A stretch of DNA of 64,000 bases from positions 262,944,962-263,008,961 of the forward strand of contig OY986435.1 in NCBI GenBank assembly GCA_963920525.1, written 5' to 3'. The position numbers and the translations under genes were made by a program. This DNA comes from Dichetophora obliterata. Taxonomy: Eukaryota > Arthropoda > Insecta > Diptera > Sciomyzidae. The notes beneath the pieces were generated by a model. The model did no database searches. It was not told the origin of the DNA and saw only the letters and a list, made by a program, of their open reading frames with translations. Below, one piece after another: positions 50,530 to 61,762 of the stretch. Within the stretch, counting starts at the first letter, position 1. Each line of letters opens with the position of its first letter.

Positions 50530-50815
50530 TACTTCAGGGGCCCTGGCAGGATTCACCGATTCACCGATTTACCGATCTACCGATTACTGAATACCGATCT
50601 TCGCTTTAGGGACCCTGACAGGATTCACCGAATTACCGATTTACTGATCTACCGATTACCGAATTACTAATTACCAATTCACCGATTTACCGAATACCGA
50701 TCTTCCGATTACCGAATTACCGATTAACTAATTACCGATTTGCCGATTACTGAATACCGATCTACCGAATTATCGATTGCTAATCCACCGATTGACGGAT
50801 ACCGATTTTGCCGTC
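50530..50815. repeat. ACCGATT/TACCGA minisatellite
   Basis: About thirty variants of 'accgattt' and 'accgaat' in tandem. 'accctgacaggattcaccga' appears twice near its start (50540 and 50609). Confidence 0.8.
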
Positions 50816-51797
50816 AGCTGGACCCACAACCTCCGACCATTCGACCGCCTACATTCACTTTTTCCCAAACTCCTGACGTCACGCTGCATTAAGTATTTTT
50901 AAGGAGAATATATCAATAAAATACAAAATTATAATATTAAACCAACACCGACTGCGTTCTTATTTGATGAAAGTTTGTGGATCTTTCACTCGATCCTGGC
51001 AAGGCTGAGCTGACCTCAGCCAGAAGATAAAACCACTGTTACAATTTTATGCTACGTTTACACTGCTCTAAATAAACATTTAGCTCTCAGTGTGAACATA
51101 GCATTAGTTTGTTTGAATTCTTGAATGTTGCATTATTTTGGTGACGTCATTTTTATAGAGTGTGGTTTTTCCAAATATTTCACATTTGAAACTCAGAATC
51201 CTTTTAATATATCAAAGCTTATGTAAACAATATCAAGTTTAAGCATTCATGTTTTTGGAATTTATAAAGGTTTTTTTTTATAATGATGACGTCACTTTGT
51301 ATGGGAGATAGGCGGAATTTTTATTTTTTTAAGAATATTGCATAATTAAGATTAAAATAAATTTCCAAAGTTTTAAGCCATTATAGAATGTGGTAGGGTG
51401 AAGAGTTTCACTTTTTTTTGGAGGCTCACAGCATCCCCAAAAACTATAAGCTTTGATTGGCTTTTAACTTAAATCGCAGGAATGAACATTTTTCTTAATT
51501 TCTATGCGCTCGGATTTGAACATTTTTGATTTCGGCAAAAAATTATGGGGATACTTTGAAAATGTTCGTTTTTCGATTTTTGGAATATGGTGGGGAGAAG
51601 CGCTTCACCAAAAAACTTTCCGTTTTCATGTACAAACATGAACATAAATCGGTTTAATGGCCTCGGGCAGACTCCTATGTTAGCAGGAAACTGAAATAAA
51701 AGTCATAGAATCCAATACAAAATTCTTTTATTAGCGGCTCAATAATGAATGAAAAAATATTATGAAAAATGAGTTAAAAAACGACTGAAAACTGATT
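50816..51797. other. possible LTR-like tail, then spacer
   Basis: An AATAAA at 50915-50920 is followed by a unique stretch ending 'accactgttaca' at 51047. This resembles the end of an LTR, but no matching start or duplication was found. The remainder has no gene. Confidence 0.3.
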
Positions 51798-52387
51798 ATT
51801 CATTGCTAATATCGAGGTCAGTTTGACAGGTGTAGTAGCCACGGTTTCCCATGTCGACGCATTTTAAGTGGTATGGCCAGTCGCATTTGTTGCAGTGAAT
51901 TGAATTGTTCGAATTAATTTTTTTTTGCATCAATTCCGAACACAAAAAGCAGAAATCTCAGTCTTCTTTTTCGGAAGAGGGCTTCTGATGACGACGCTGT
52001 TTCTTGGCTTTTTTTCATGTTGGTTTTCTCTTCTTCCTTTCAGCACTGCTGCTTCAAGGTTGCTGCCGAACATTTTTGAGGGAAAGTTAAGATGACTGAC
52101 TTCATCGCGTTTCTGCCACTATTTGACTTCGGCTTTGCTGCAGCAAATTTGATCGGGCCAATATCGACCAAAGTTGAACGAAGAGAAGATGTGGAAGCAG
52201 AGGCGGATGTAGAAGCCTGATCTGATAGGCCGCATATACTAGCACTTTCTGATGTTGACATCTCCTTGTTCGAGCTAACGTCCGTATCATCAAGAACGAC
52301 GAGCATATTTGGCACATCTTCAGACGTAGGCGGATCTTCGGCCATTAGACTTTCGCCGCTAATGTTTGCCGCAAGAAAGTCTCGCAT
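51798..52387 (-). pseudogene. pogo/Tigger-like transposase C-terminal fragment
   Basis: An open minus-strand frame (52387-52040) begins MRDFLAANISGESLMAEDPP and contains a Ser/Thr-rich linker (SDQASTSASASTSS), then DIGPIKFAAAKPKSNSGRNA. Beyond a frameshift the sequence continues in another frame with a basic stretch. After a TGA stop there is a zinc-binding end of the C-x2-C, C-x2-C, H-x2-C type (CFLCSEL, HCNKCDWPYHLKC, YYTCQ). Arthropod pogo-like transposases commonly end with such a linker and PHD-like finger. No DDE domain is left. A host nuclear protein fragment is the alternative. Confidence 0.55.
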
Positions 52388-52417
52388 TCAGAGGATAGAT
52401 GCCAGTGGCTTCGAAAC

Positions 52418-52562
52418 CAGTAGTGGAATTCCCAAAAGTCTAACGATAATAATCGTTGTCGTTATCGGTCATTGTGCGTGCCACTTTCATAGAAAATGAC
52501 AGTTTTCGCTAACTAACGATATCGAAAATTGTCGTTCAGACGTTTGGAAATTCCACTGCAGG
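52418..52562. mobile_element. 145-bp inverted-repeat MITE
   Basis: 'agtggaattcccaaaagtct' at the left end and 'agacgtttggaaattccact' at the right end are inverted, and 'aacgataat'/'attgtcgtt' pair inside. Confidence 0.65.
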
Positions 52563-52672
52563 GGCCGAGTTACAGCATCCGTTATCGAGCAAAATTGTAC
52601 AAGATTGATGGGCATTTGTATCGTCGTGCCCTTCGTAATTTTACTCGATCACGGATGCTGTAATTCGACCCC
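52561..52672 (+). mobile_element. hairpin MITE family H, copy 2
   Basis: It matches 11819-11928 in inverse orientation over its length, including the unique core 'caagattgatgggca'. It ends GGGGCC/GACCCC. Confidence 0.8.
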
Positions 52673-53154
52673 AGATCTAATATTCCTCTGAGTCACGGCC
52701 TTTTTTTTTTTTTGATTCGCCCGGAGGTATGAAATCTTCCAAAGATACGTATACCCGTCCTATACGCATGCATGATTCACATTCTAAAATCTGCCCGAAT
52801 CAGCCGGGACAGACAGAATGCACCTACAGTGGTGGTCATGAATTTAGCACACACTGTGTTAGTAACTCTAATTTGAAATTTTTTACCTCTTAGCTTAAGA
52901 ATTGTAATCAAATATTTTTTGTTGAGTATTGTTTATGAAGTTAACTATATGTACCGTTAGTTGGTTTCTTAGTTATTCTTAAATTTTCTGACATATTTCA
53001 AGTAGTATGAATCAATGTGGTTTAAATGCTGGACACGAATTTAGCACAGGTTAGAATTACTGTTTTATATCGTATCTTATTTTCGTTAATTAAACTTTAC
53101 TAGTAAGGTATACTAAATTTATTAAGTTTCTATTTGAGTTCTAACAAAAAATTG

Positions 53155-54640
53155 CAGAAAGATGTGGCGAAAGGCTAGTGAGGCTCAGAGGCTCAGCGGC
53201 ATTTGATTCAGCAAATGCAAAATGGTGGAAGTACAGTTTCAGAGATTGCTCTGCTTCTTAGATGTTCGTGAAAGTTATTATATAACGCATTACAACATGT
53301 AGAGCAGTATTAGAGCATTAAAAATGTAAAATAGCGACCTAGAGCGCGAAAAACAATAGCAAGAGAGGGCCATTTGATTTATAGAGTTTCACTTAGTGAA
53401 CCTTTTAAGACCTCAAATAAAATCAAAAGTGAAATTTCATCAAAATATGGCATAAATATGGCATTAAAAGGCATAAGAAGACGCTTGAATAAAAACAATT
53501 TCCGTAGCTTTGTAGCCCAACATTCACCACATGTGTAGCAAAAAAATATTAAATGGAGTCCTGCGTTTGCAAAAGAATATTTAAAAAGTCAACGAATTTT
53601 TGGAAAAATGTGCTTTAGAGGAATAAATCAAAGTTTTGCCGGTTCGCATCTAACAGCAAACAATATGTGTGGCGTCCTCAAAACATGCAACACAACCCAA
53701 GTACACGCTCAAGCCTATTAAATAGGGTGGCTGAAATGTTATGGTATGGGCGGCGTTTTCTTGGCACGGAGTTGGTCCAAATGTTAAAATTTACCAAAAA
53801 ATGGATCAGCACGCTTACAAAAACGTTCTTGTCAATACCATGAAACCATTTCAAGAGGATAATTTGCCGCTTTAATGGCGGGTGTATTTTTTTATTCATT
53901 TCGGATAAAGGAGAGAACGAATAGAATAGATTGTTGTTTATCCAGAACAGAATGAATAAAGAAACAGTATTGGAAAAGAAAGAACATTTTATTTTTATTA
54001 AAACCAGAAACATATTTTTCGTATATAATTAAAGACAACAAATACACCAGATAAAATTTAAAAAATAAAAATGCAACAAAGCAATCTAAAACATTTAATG
54101 TAAAAATTTTTCCATTTTTATTTAACGAAGTTTTACATCAAACAATCGAATATAACCTCACATACAAGGAATAATCTTTTTATTCTGCCTTAGCTGATAG
54201 TATAAAAAGAACGCGTTCGGAATATTCCGTAAGAATAAAGAAATACAAAAAGAATATTCCGGATAATCAAAACTGAATAAAGAAACAAAAACAGTCATTC
54301 CGAACATCTGGAATGAATAAAGAAATACAGCCGGCGTTTTATTCAGGATAATGATCCAAAGCACAGTGCTCACATAGTTAAGAGTTGCTTGGAAGACAAA
54401 CATGTTAATATTTTGAAGTGGCCATCGCAATCACCGGACTTAAACCCGATTGAGAATCTGTGAAGGGAAGTCGAGCAGCAAATACTAACAGTACAATCCA
54501 AAAATTTGCCAGATCTGTGGAGGGAAATCCAAAGGATTCGGTATAGTATTCCAAAGTACCGTTGTGAGGCTTTGGTCGAAAGTTTACCAAGGATATCAGA
54601 TGCAGTAATTAAGAATAAGGGATTTCCTACGAAATATTGA
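53155..54640 (+). pseudogene. Tc1 transposase split by a MITE
   Basis: Readable blocks are an N-terminal piece (MQNGGSTVSEIALLL), the middle NVMVWAAFSWHGVGPNVKIY with DQHAYKNVLVNTMKPFQED up to 53870, and the C-terminal [18 protein letters not shown] with [14 protein letters not shown] (54340-54470), ending FPTKY-stop at 54640. A TGA replaces the expected Trp after ENL, and stops interrupt the first half. Confidence 0.88.
53875..54337. mobile_element. MITE nested in the Tc1 transposase (TTTA flanks)
   Basis: 'ggcgggtgtatttttttatt' and its imperfect inverse near 54310-54337 bound the insert. TTTA stands at both junctions (53871-53874 and 54338-54341). Coding blocks of the transposase flank it. 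Confidence 0.75.
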
Positions 54641-54917
54641 GTTTTATGCAATCAGTTTTGATTATATTTTTCATCCTAGACATTTTTTTCGCTCGTGTGC
54701 TAAATTCATGACCAAGTCGAAATGCTTATTTCTAATTTTTATTTGATTTTAAGTCATATAAAAAAAAGTTTTGAAATAAAAAAATGTATATAAGAAATAA
54801 AAAAGACATAATATATACACTAAAAAAAAGTTAATTAAAAATTTACAACGAATAAATGGAAAATATAAGAATTCACTCTACTTTTTTAAGTGTGCTAAAT
54901 TCGTGACCACTACTGTA

Positions 54918-55989
54918 CGTACTAAAACAAACCCCCTATTGGCAATTAGGATTTTCCACTAAGCACATTAATTGGCTTTTCAGCGGAATTTAAAAATTGA
55001 ATATATATAAAACGCGTATTTAAGTATACTTGATTCTATATAAATAAGCAACATCGAATTAAATAATAGTAATTATCAATTTAAGGTATCCGAAAAACAA
55101 TCAAAAACACTAAATTCATTTTAACTGGTTTGCGGCCATTGTCCAACCCAAGGACCTACTTGGAAATGAGATAATTCTCATATCCACCAAATCAAAATCC
55201 CAATTAGTTGGATATGCATTTGGGCCAACGCAGGCATAAACTTGTATGGAAAAGAGATATACTCTGGCACACCAATCCAGGTGATAGTGTGAGTTCAGTC
55301 TAATTTCAAATTAGGAAACCACGTGAGCACGTAAATCCCAATTCGATTAAAAATTAAATTATTGAATAATTAAAAAGTAAATTTTAAAAACGATTCATAT
55401 TTGATGGTGCTTACTTTATAAAACATAATATCGAGACAAAAAAGGCCTTATCAGCCTTATCGGCCTTATCAGCAAGGCCCGGCCGAAGGAAACGCTTCTC
55501 CCCACTACGGCTATTTTGAAAACACGACTGACATCACACAACCATTCAGTAGATATTTCACAAACACTTCATATTTTTGAAGAACAACATTAAACTAACA
55601 CGACTTATATATTTACCTTGAATTTGTGTTGAGTATTTGCCATAAGACACGATATATTCATTCGATCACAAAAACTGTTGGAAAAATTGACCTATGTGAA
55701 GTTGGCAACCCACTAAACGGGAGCGGATTTACTTTTTTTTTCATTCGATTGTACTCGGTGTGTACCTGATTGTACCAACTTAAATTTTGTACCTTAAGGG
55801 GGGAAAAATATAGGGTTAAGAAAAATTGGTCCGCAACTCATGTTGAGATAAATTATTTTTGTTAACGCTACTGTGAAGGGTATCGTTTGTACCCGTTAGT
55901 ACCGATGTGTTTTTTAGAAATTTTTTTAGATTAAAAATTTTTTTTCGAATTTTTTTTTTCTACTTAAATATTACGAACGATGATACAAA
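54918..55989. other. spacer with a short TTATCAGCC tandem
   Basis: A short tandem of 'ccttatcagccttatcggc' lies at about 55446-55480. Sequence related to the following palindromic array ('atcgtttgtacccgttagta') appears at 55875-55910. No gene seen. Confidence 0.45.
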
Positions 55990-56370
55990 TACTTAAGTTA
56001 AAAGGTTACAGATGATTTATCGGTGGTACGAACAGGTACAAAAGGTATAATCGTTAAAACGAACGGATAAAAATGATTTCTCCGTGGTACAAGCAGGTAC
56101 AAACGATATAATAGTTAGAACGAAGGGGTACAAACGATTACTTTTTAGTGCAAACAGGTATAAACGATTTCTCGGCGGTACAAACAGGTTCAAACGATAT
56201 AATCATTACAGCGACCGAGTAAAAACGATTACTCGTTTGTACCACCGAGAAATCGTTTGTACCCGTTTGTACCAACGAGTATTCGTTTGTACCCGTGGGT
56301 ACCGATGATTATATAGTTCGAACCTGTTTGTACCCGTTCGTTTTAACGATTATACCGTTTGTACCTGTAA
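55990..56370. repeat. palindromic array of GGTACAAACGAT repeats (337-bp inverted structure)
   Basis: Many copies of 'ggtacaaacgat' or 'caggtacaaacgatataatc' run in one orientation up to about 56225 and in the opposite orientation after it. The outermost 35 bp (56032-56066 and 56334-56368) are inverted copies with one mismatch. The translated frame over it is meaningless repeat. Confidence 0.85.
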
Positions 56371-56399
56371 AAAAACTCACTAACAATTCTATCATGGGG

Positions 56400-56715
56400 G
56401 AACCCATGACCCCCAACACTGATAATTGATGTTAAAAACACTTAAAAATACATATTATTAGGTGGAAACGCTATTATTATTATTTTAAAATTTTATAATT
56501 TTATAATTTTGAAATTCTGACAACGGACTAGGATTCAGCGACCCATTATTACCCTTTAGCTCATGCCAGCCCCGAATTCGTAAAAACAAAAAATATTAAG
56601 GTGGCAACCCTATTCACTGTCTTGAATTTTAAAATTCTGACTTCAGATTCAAAATCAGCGGCCCCCTATGTTTAAAACTATTAAAAATAAATATTAATAG
56701 GTGGCAGCCCTATTA
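56400..56715. repeat. ~130-bp tandem repeat, 2.5 units
   Basis: 'taggtggcagccctatt' variants occur at 56460, 56600 and 56698, each preceded by 'ttaaaaatacatatta' and followed by 'ttttgaaattctgac'-like sequence. Confidence 0.7.
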
Positions 56716-57250
56716 TAAAAAACGAATTTAGAAAAGCTTAAGGCACTGATATTGTGTAGTAAACCTGTATAACGGATCGCGGACATCGGTGCCTCAAGCT
56801 TTTAAATATACATGTATTTGAAAAATTTTAAATTTAAATATATAAGTCCTTAGAAGTTACCAATTTACGTACGCTTATATTATGATGATGAGTAACCAAG
56901 ACAGGGGTTCTTTTGCACCTAGAATATACCTACTATATACATATATGACAAATATCACTTAAATTTCTTTTTTCTTTTTAGTTCACGTCTTTTTTAAATA
57001 AAAGCTTAGTTTTTAAAAAATGTTTTTTACTTTTTATTTATTTTTTACTTTTAAGTTTTAAAGGTTTATTATTAACATCTTTTCTTTTCAAAACGTATGG
57101 AGATATAGCATTTTTATTATTATATATTAAATAAATTTATTTATTTTATTTTATTGCATTGTCACCGACTTGCATATGTATGTTAAATTTCAGCTTAATC
57201 GGATATCAACAAGTTTGCAAAATTGCGAAAAATGTTTTGCAAATTTTGAC
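56716..57250. other. A/T-rich spacer
   Basis: No feature recognised. Confidence 0.35.
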
Positions 57251-57295
57251 GGACATACATACATACATACATACAAACATACATATATACGAACG
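57251..57295. repeat. (ACAT)n microsatellite
   Basis: About nine ACAT/ACAA units follow 'ttttgacgg', a frequent tail of interspersed fly repeats. Confidence 0.8.
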
Positions 57296-58624
57296 AAGCA
57301 AGCTACAATCAGCTTATAATCAGCCCCGTTGTTAAAAGGGGGGGGGCGGTAAAAGGGGGTGTGGCAAAATATTTTCCATAAGCCTCTTGCTTTATTTGAT
57401 GAAACTTTACTGTTCTTTATGTTCTTATGTTCTGCTCTTCACGAAAAAGAGCTGCTCATTTTGATATTTCTTCATATTCCTAAATGAATAAACAGAAGCA
57501 GAAATGAGCAGTTCATGAATGAGCAAATACGAACCCTGGTTTTAAGTGCATCATATACGCGCATATTTATAATTTTTTTTGCTCAGTGTGGTAAAAAGCA
57601 AAGTTTAAATAATTTCTTTTAGGATATAAGTGCAAATAACAATATATGCATTGCAATAAAACATTACCAACAAGATTAAAAACAATAAAATAGTGCTCAC
57701 AAATTGAATGAATTTAAAAGCAAATCTGTTGGTGGCTATTATTGACAAACATTTGGAGAATTAGAGCCTGGTAAACCGAAAATAAATTATGCCCCTCTTT
57801 AATAAACAAAATTTCTCGTCATAGTATATCTTAAAGATACTGAATACGTAAGCTTAATTGACCTCAAGCTCTGTTTAAAATGGTTCTTGCTATTGTTTAT
57901 ACCCACAGCAATAACTTAAAAGTGCAGCGGTCAAGAGTAGAAAGTGCCATAGTTTCGTTTTCATTTTGAGTTCGAGGTGATGTTGACGTATTTTTTTTTT
58001 TATATATAATTAATTTGCTTTATTTTTGCTTTTTCTTTTGTATTGGCTTTTTTTTAAATATTGCACATATTTCCAAACATATCTTAAATCTTTCACTATT
58101 TTTATTTTTGCAATTTCGTATTAAATTTTTTTCTATCGGCCGAAATATTTACAAACAAATTTGTTGATAAATTTGAAATATACTGAATCGACCCGTAGTT
58201 CAATGATTACTGAGCTACACTCATTTTTTGTTTTCTCTTATTTTTTTTTAATCAATGCTTTGAAAGCTTTTGTCATTCAATGGCTTTTAATGTGAATCTT
58301 CACTGTAGAAAGCCACTCGCGCAATTCTTCTCATAAAATTGCTTTTTCCTTCTCTCGCTCTCTTTTTCTTTTCCGACTTTGCGCTCAGCTTTCTTTCTCT
58401 TGCGGGAACAGTTAATTTATTTCATTGATTTAAATGTTCATTGTATAATGATAGGGTCTTACGGAGTTACCAGCTTTTAATTTCGGCGACTAACACTTTT
58501 AGAACTCGTTAGGTGGTGGGGTGACCGCCCGACCTTAAATCAAATGAGCAGATCGATCCATACTGTGTAAATAAAGTGTAAAATCAAAATTAGCCGAGAT
58601 TCATTTAGTTTTTATAGGTCCAAC
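57296..58624. other. intergenic or upstream-intron spacer
   Basis: A GGGGGGG run at 57340 sits beside GGTAAAAGGGGGTGTGGC, a fragment of dispersed repeat family 1. No gene seen. Confidence 0.4.
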
Positions 58625-58780
58625 TCATGATGTAATAAGACAAGGTGAACGCGATTTTGATATCTCTCCAATACTTCAGTTGTCAAACCAAACAAAGTCA
58701 CCTTTTCTATCTATTTCACTAAAAAATATAGATATATCAAAAGATTTAGACGTCACGTTCACCTTGTTTTCTTACACCAA
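58625..58780. mobile_element. MITE a of a three-member cluster
   Basis: 'taagacaaggtgaacg' and 'cgttcaccttgttttctta' are inverted arms. Confidence 0.6.
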
Positions 58781-58802
58781 TGGTCCAACCATATGTATGT
58801 AT

Positions 58803-58980
58803 CAAGGCTCATTTATAAGGTTGTGACACTTGAGAGCAAGCTCGGTCAAACTGTCAGAATGGACGAAAAGAAATCAAGAAAATAAATGCATAAAACAAAG
58901 AAAAGCACAGTGACAGTTCAAGCAAAGGAGGAAAAAGAGTGCATTTCTCTCAAATGTCAAAACCTTATAAATGAACCTTG
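58803..58980. mobile_element. MITE b of the cluster (178 bp)
   Basis: CAAGGCTCATTTATAAGGTT and its inverse form the ends, 36 bp with few mismatches. GTAT on both sides is a candidate duplication. Confidence 0.75.
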
Positions 58981-59000
58981 GTATGAATCATGGCAAAATT

Positions 59001-59188
59001 GACAAGGTAGTGTTAGAGCGGAGATCCGATGACCGAAACTGTCAAAACGATGTTGACATTTCATACAAAATCTGCAACCAATGAGAATGCAATATGAAAG
59101 CAAAAATTGGCAAAAATACCAAAATGGCTGAGTTTGACAGTTATGGTCACTAAGAAAGAGAACCATTCAGCCCTAACACTACCTTGTC
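59001..59188. mobile_element. MITE c of the cluster (188 bp)
   Basis: GACAAGGTAGTGTTAGAGC at the left and GCCCTAACACTACCTTGTC at the right are inverted ends. 'aactgtcaaaacg' and 'gagtttgacagtt' pair further in. Confidence 0.75.
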
Positions 59189-59345
59189 TAGTTCTACTAT
59201 GGTGTGAATAGTCAATAAGGTGTTCGAGTTTTATTTGCCTCTCTCACAAAAATTACAGATTGATCTCTCAAAAACAGCTGATGTCAAATTTGAGCAAAAC
59301 GATGCTAAACAGTGATTTTGGAAAAAACAAAAGAATAATTTTACT

Positions 59346-59812
59346 TTAGGGCCCGGACCCAAATATACTTTTTTTTTATTTTTATAAAATGTATTTGAGC
59401 TTCCTTAGTCGAAACATGAAAACAAAAATTGTCGCTTTCGTTTGGTTTAGGAGGTAAAAAGTTTGAAAATTCAGTCCAAATATTTAAGGTTGTTGAAGCT
59501 AATTGCCCTTTTACGAAGTCTACAGTCTACATTCTACTGTCTACATTCTACTGTCTACAGTACTTATACACATGAAAATCTTTTTATTTTATCACTTGTA
59601 TTATATATGGAGACACATCATTAAATTCAAAAATCGAAAATTTTCATAAAACTCGTCGTGGTTACTTCGTAAAAGGGGAAATTAGCTTCTACACACTTAA
59701 AAATTTGCACTGAATTTTCAGAGCGACAATTTTTGTATTCATATTTAGGTTTAGGAGGCCGAAGTACATTTAATAAAAGTAAGAAAAAAATATTCGTTTC
59801 CGGGCCCTAAAC
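59346..59812. mobile_element. foldback element with ~170-bp arms
   Basis: TTACTTTAGGGCCCGGA and its inverse near 59800 start two long inverted arms that share 'gacaatttttgt', 'gaaaattcagt', 'gaagctaat' and 'ccttttacgaag' in order. The loop has a short 'tctactgtctacat' tandem. Confidence 0.8.
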
Positions 59813-60487
59813 TAAAATTATGCCAAAACAAAACTAGGTTTAAGGCTCTTATGACACAATAACAACTACGGCAAAGAAATGCAGCCACCTATCGTTAATG
59901 TCAAAAGCATTTTAATTCATGGCGTACCTTTAAAGAAAATTAAAAAAAAACAAAATGTTTGCAGGCGTGGATCCAGGGGGAGCTATGGGACTAAAGTCCC
60001 CAAAGACACTAGCTTGTTTTTTATAAAGATGTGTGAGAATCTTCTATAAGTAGAAAAAAAACTATCAATAAAATTGCTCTTGTCTTTTTCGTTACAAGCT
60101 GAAACGATTTCTTAAAAGTTCTACCAGTAGGGGCATCAATCACTAGCAATTTCTTGACTTTTCTTGTGTAGGAAAATTTGGTTTATTACTCCATATATAT
60201 TAAAACAGAAGTATTAAAAAAGTTTACATGAACACTTTAATGAGCAATTCTATCGTTTCATAGCTACAGTAAAATTGTTCTATTTCGGAAAATATTCTGA
60301 AAAATAATTTCAAGTGATTTCACTCTTTTAATTTGTTATCTCTAGGCTAATGTCACTTCTTTTGCGTTTCATATAGCCACAGATATCTTAATAAATAATT
60401 TGTTTTTTATCTAAAATACACATTTTACAAAGTTGGTTATACTATTTGACAAAATCCTATTGTTTAAACGTGCATTCATGTGAATAA
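59813..60487. other. spacer
   Basis: No feature recognised. Confidence 0.35.
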
Positions 60488-60545
60488 GACGATCTTCTGA
60501 TTTCATCAGATGAACAAGTTTTGACAATATGTTTTTTCCTTAAAG

Positions 60546-60667
60546 CCAAAAAGACAGCATCTATGCTAAACATTGACAAAGACTTCCTAGAGTATGTCAA
60601 GAACAGAAATATCAAATCGGTATCCAAGTCAAAAATAGAACACCTGAAAAATATTGGCTTTGACTAA
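60546..60667 (+). CDS. exon-like frame of unknown function (possible last exon)
   Basis: A pyrimidine-rich stretch and AG (TTTTTTCCTTAAAG, ending at 60545) precede about 40 codons ending in TAA at 60667. They include LNIDKDFLEYVKNRNIK and KSKIEHLKNIGFD. Amino-acid composition looks coding, with balanced charged residues, in contrast to the A/T-rich surroundings. I do not recognise the protein and found no partner exon. It could be the last exon of a plus-strand host gene or a fragment of a retroelement. Confidence 0.3.
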
Positions 60668-60849
60668 CCTTCAGCGGTCCCTTATTTCTAGAAACGAATA
60701 GGTTACTTTAAATTTTACACTTCTTTTTAGGACCAATATTTTCATCAATGAATGAAATGTACGCAATTTTCTCGTTAAAAGTAATCACTTATTCATTACT
60801 TTATTCAAATTAAAAAAAATTCAAATCGATTAATCGAGTAAAAAATGTA
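60668..60849. other. spacer
   Basis: No feature recognised. Confidence 0.3.
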
Positions 60850-61560
60850 TATACATAAAAATGGATGTATGTATGTGGATATGTATGTGTATATATCACG
60901 TGTAGACTCAAAAACCGCTGAACCGATCGTTATGAAATGTTCAGGGAAAATTGAAACCACATCTTGAGAGTGCTCCTGGGAAGTTTGGTGTCGATTGGAC
61001 AAGCGGGCGTGGTTCCTCCTATACAACCCAAATTTATGCTGTCGCCTACAAACCATAAAAAATGCTATGTATCAGACGGTTTTGATCGTAAAAAACAAAA
61101 ATTTTGTTTAGATGGTTACTATGGGCAACTGTACTAAAAATGGGCGTGGTCGCACTTAATCTACAACTTTTTTTAAATTGATAAATGGTAGCAAAGTCTT
61201 GAGAATGTTCTCGTAAAGTCTGGTGCTGATTGCAAAAAGGAGCGTATTACCACAAATATACCCAAACATTTTCGATATCGAATATCTTTGGAATAATAGG
61301 TTACACAGCATCGGAATTAAGTTTCATGAAACTTTAGCAAGTTAAAAGCATAACAAGGATGGTTTTTGCATTGGAAAAGGGGGCGCGGCACCTCCTAAAC
61401 AACAAAAAAATTAATATATCGAATAGCTTTGCAATTATAGATCCCACAGCCTCGGAATTCGGTATTTGACTACAATTTACATGTGCCGTTCCACTCATAA
61501 CATTTTATGGGCGTCGAACAAGGGGGCGTGGTAGTAACGCGCCGAGTTTCAGTTATTTAA
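60850..61560 (-). repeat. dispersed repeat family 1, inverted copy
   Basis: Read on the minus strand, 'gcccatagtaaccatctaaa', 'cgatcaaaaccgtctgata' and 'acgcccgcttgtcc' match the motif order of the other copies. GGGCGTGG occurs several times on the plus strand. Confidence 0.65.
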
Positions 61561-61762
61561 AAAAAAATTTAAAATTGGAAAAATATCGAAACAAAAATTA
61601 ACAATAAAGCAAACATAATAAACAGTGACATACAATTTTACACACAAGAACCTATTAGGAAAATTTTTCAGCTTGAAGTTTGAAAGTGTGTAAAATTACA
61701 CAAAGAACCGATTAAGGTTAAATATTTTATATTGTACAAATCATAATTAAAATTTTACAGTG

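Larger units (their letters stand above)
52827..54915 (+). mobile_element. Tc1-like transposon with double inverted/direct repeats (2089 bp)
   Basis: The outer ends CAGTGGTGGTCATGAATTTA (52827) and the inverse at 54915 lie next to TA. A second copy of the GAATTTAGCACA motif lies about 200 bp inside each end (53033 and 54700), giving the IR/DR layout known from Sleeping Beauty-type elements. It carries a broken transposase and a nested MITE. Confidence 0.88.

Noticed and set aside
50440..51048. A solo LTR ending near 51047
   Set aside because: An AATAAA and a TGTTACA-like end were seen, but no matching start, no target duplication and no internal retroelement sequence.
56084..56308. A 74-codon repetitive frame
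   Set aside because: It only translates the GGTACAAACGAT array and breaks at the palindrome's centre.
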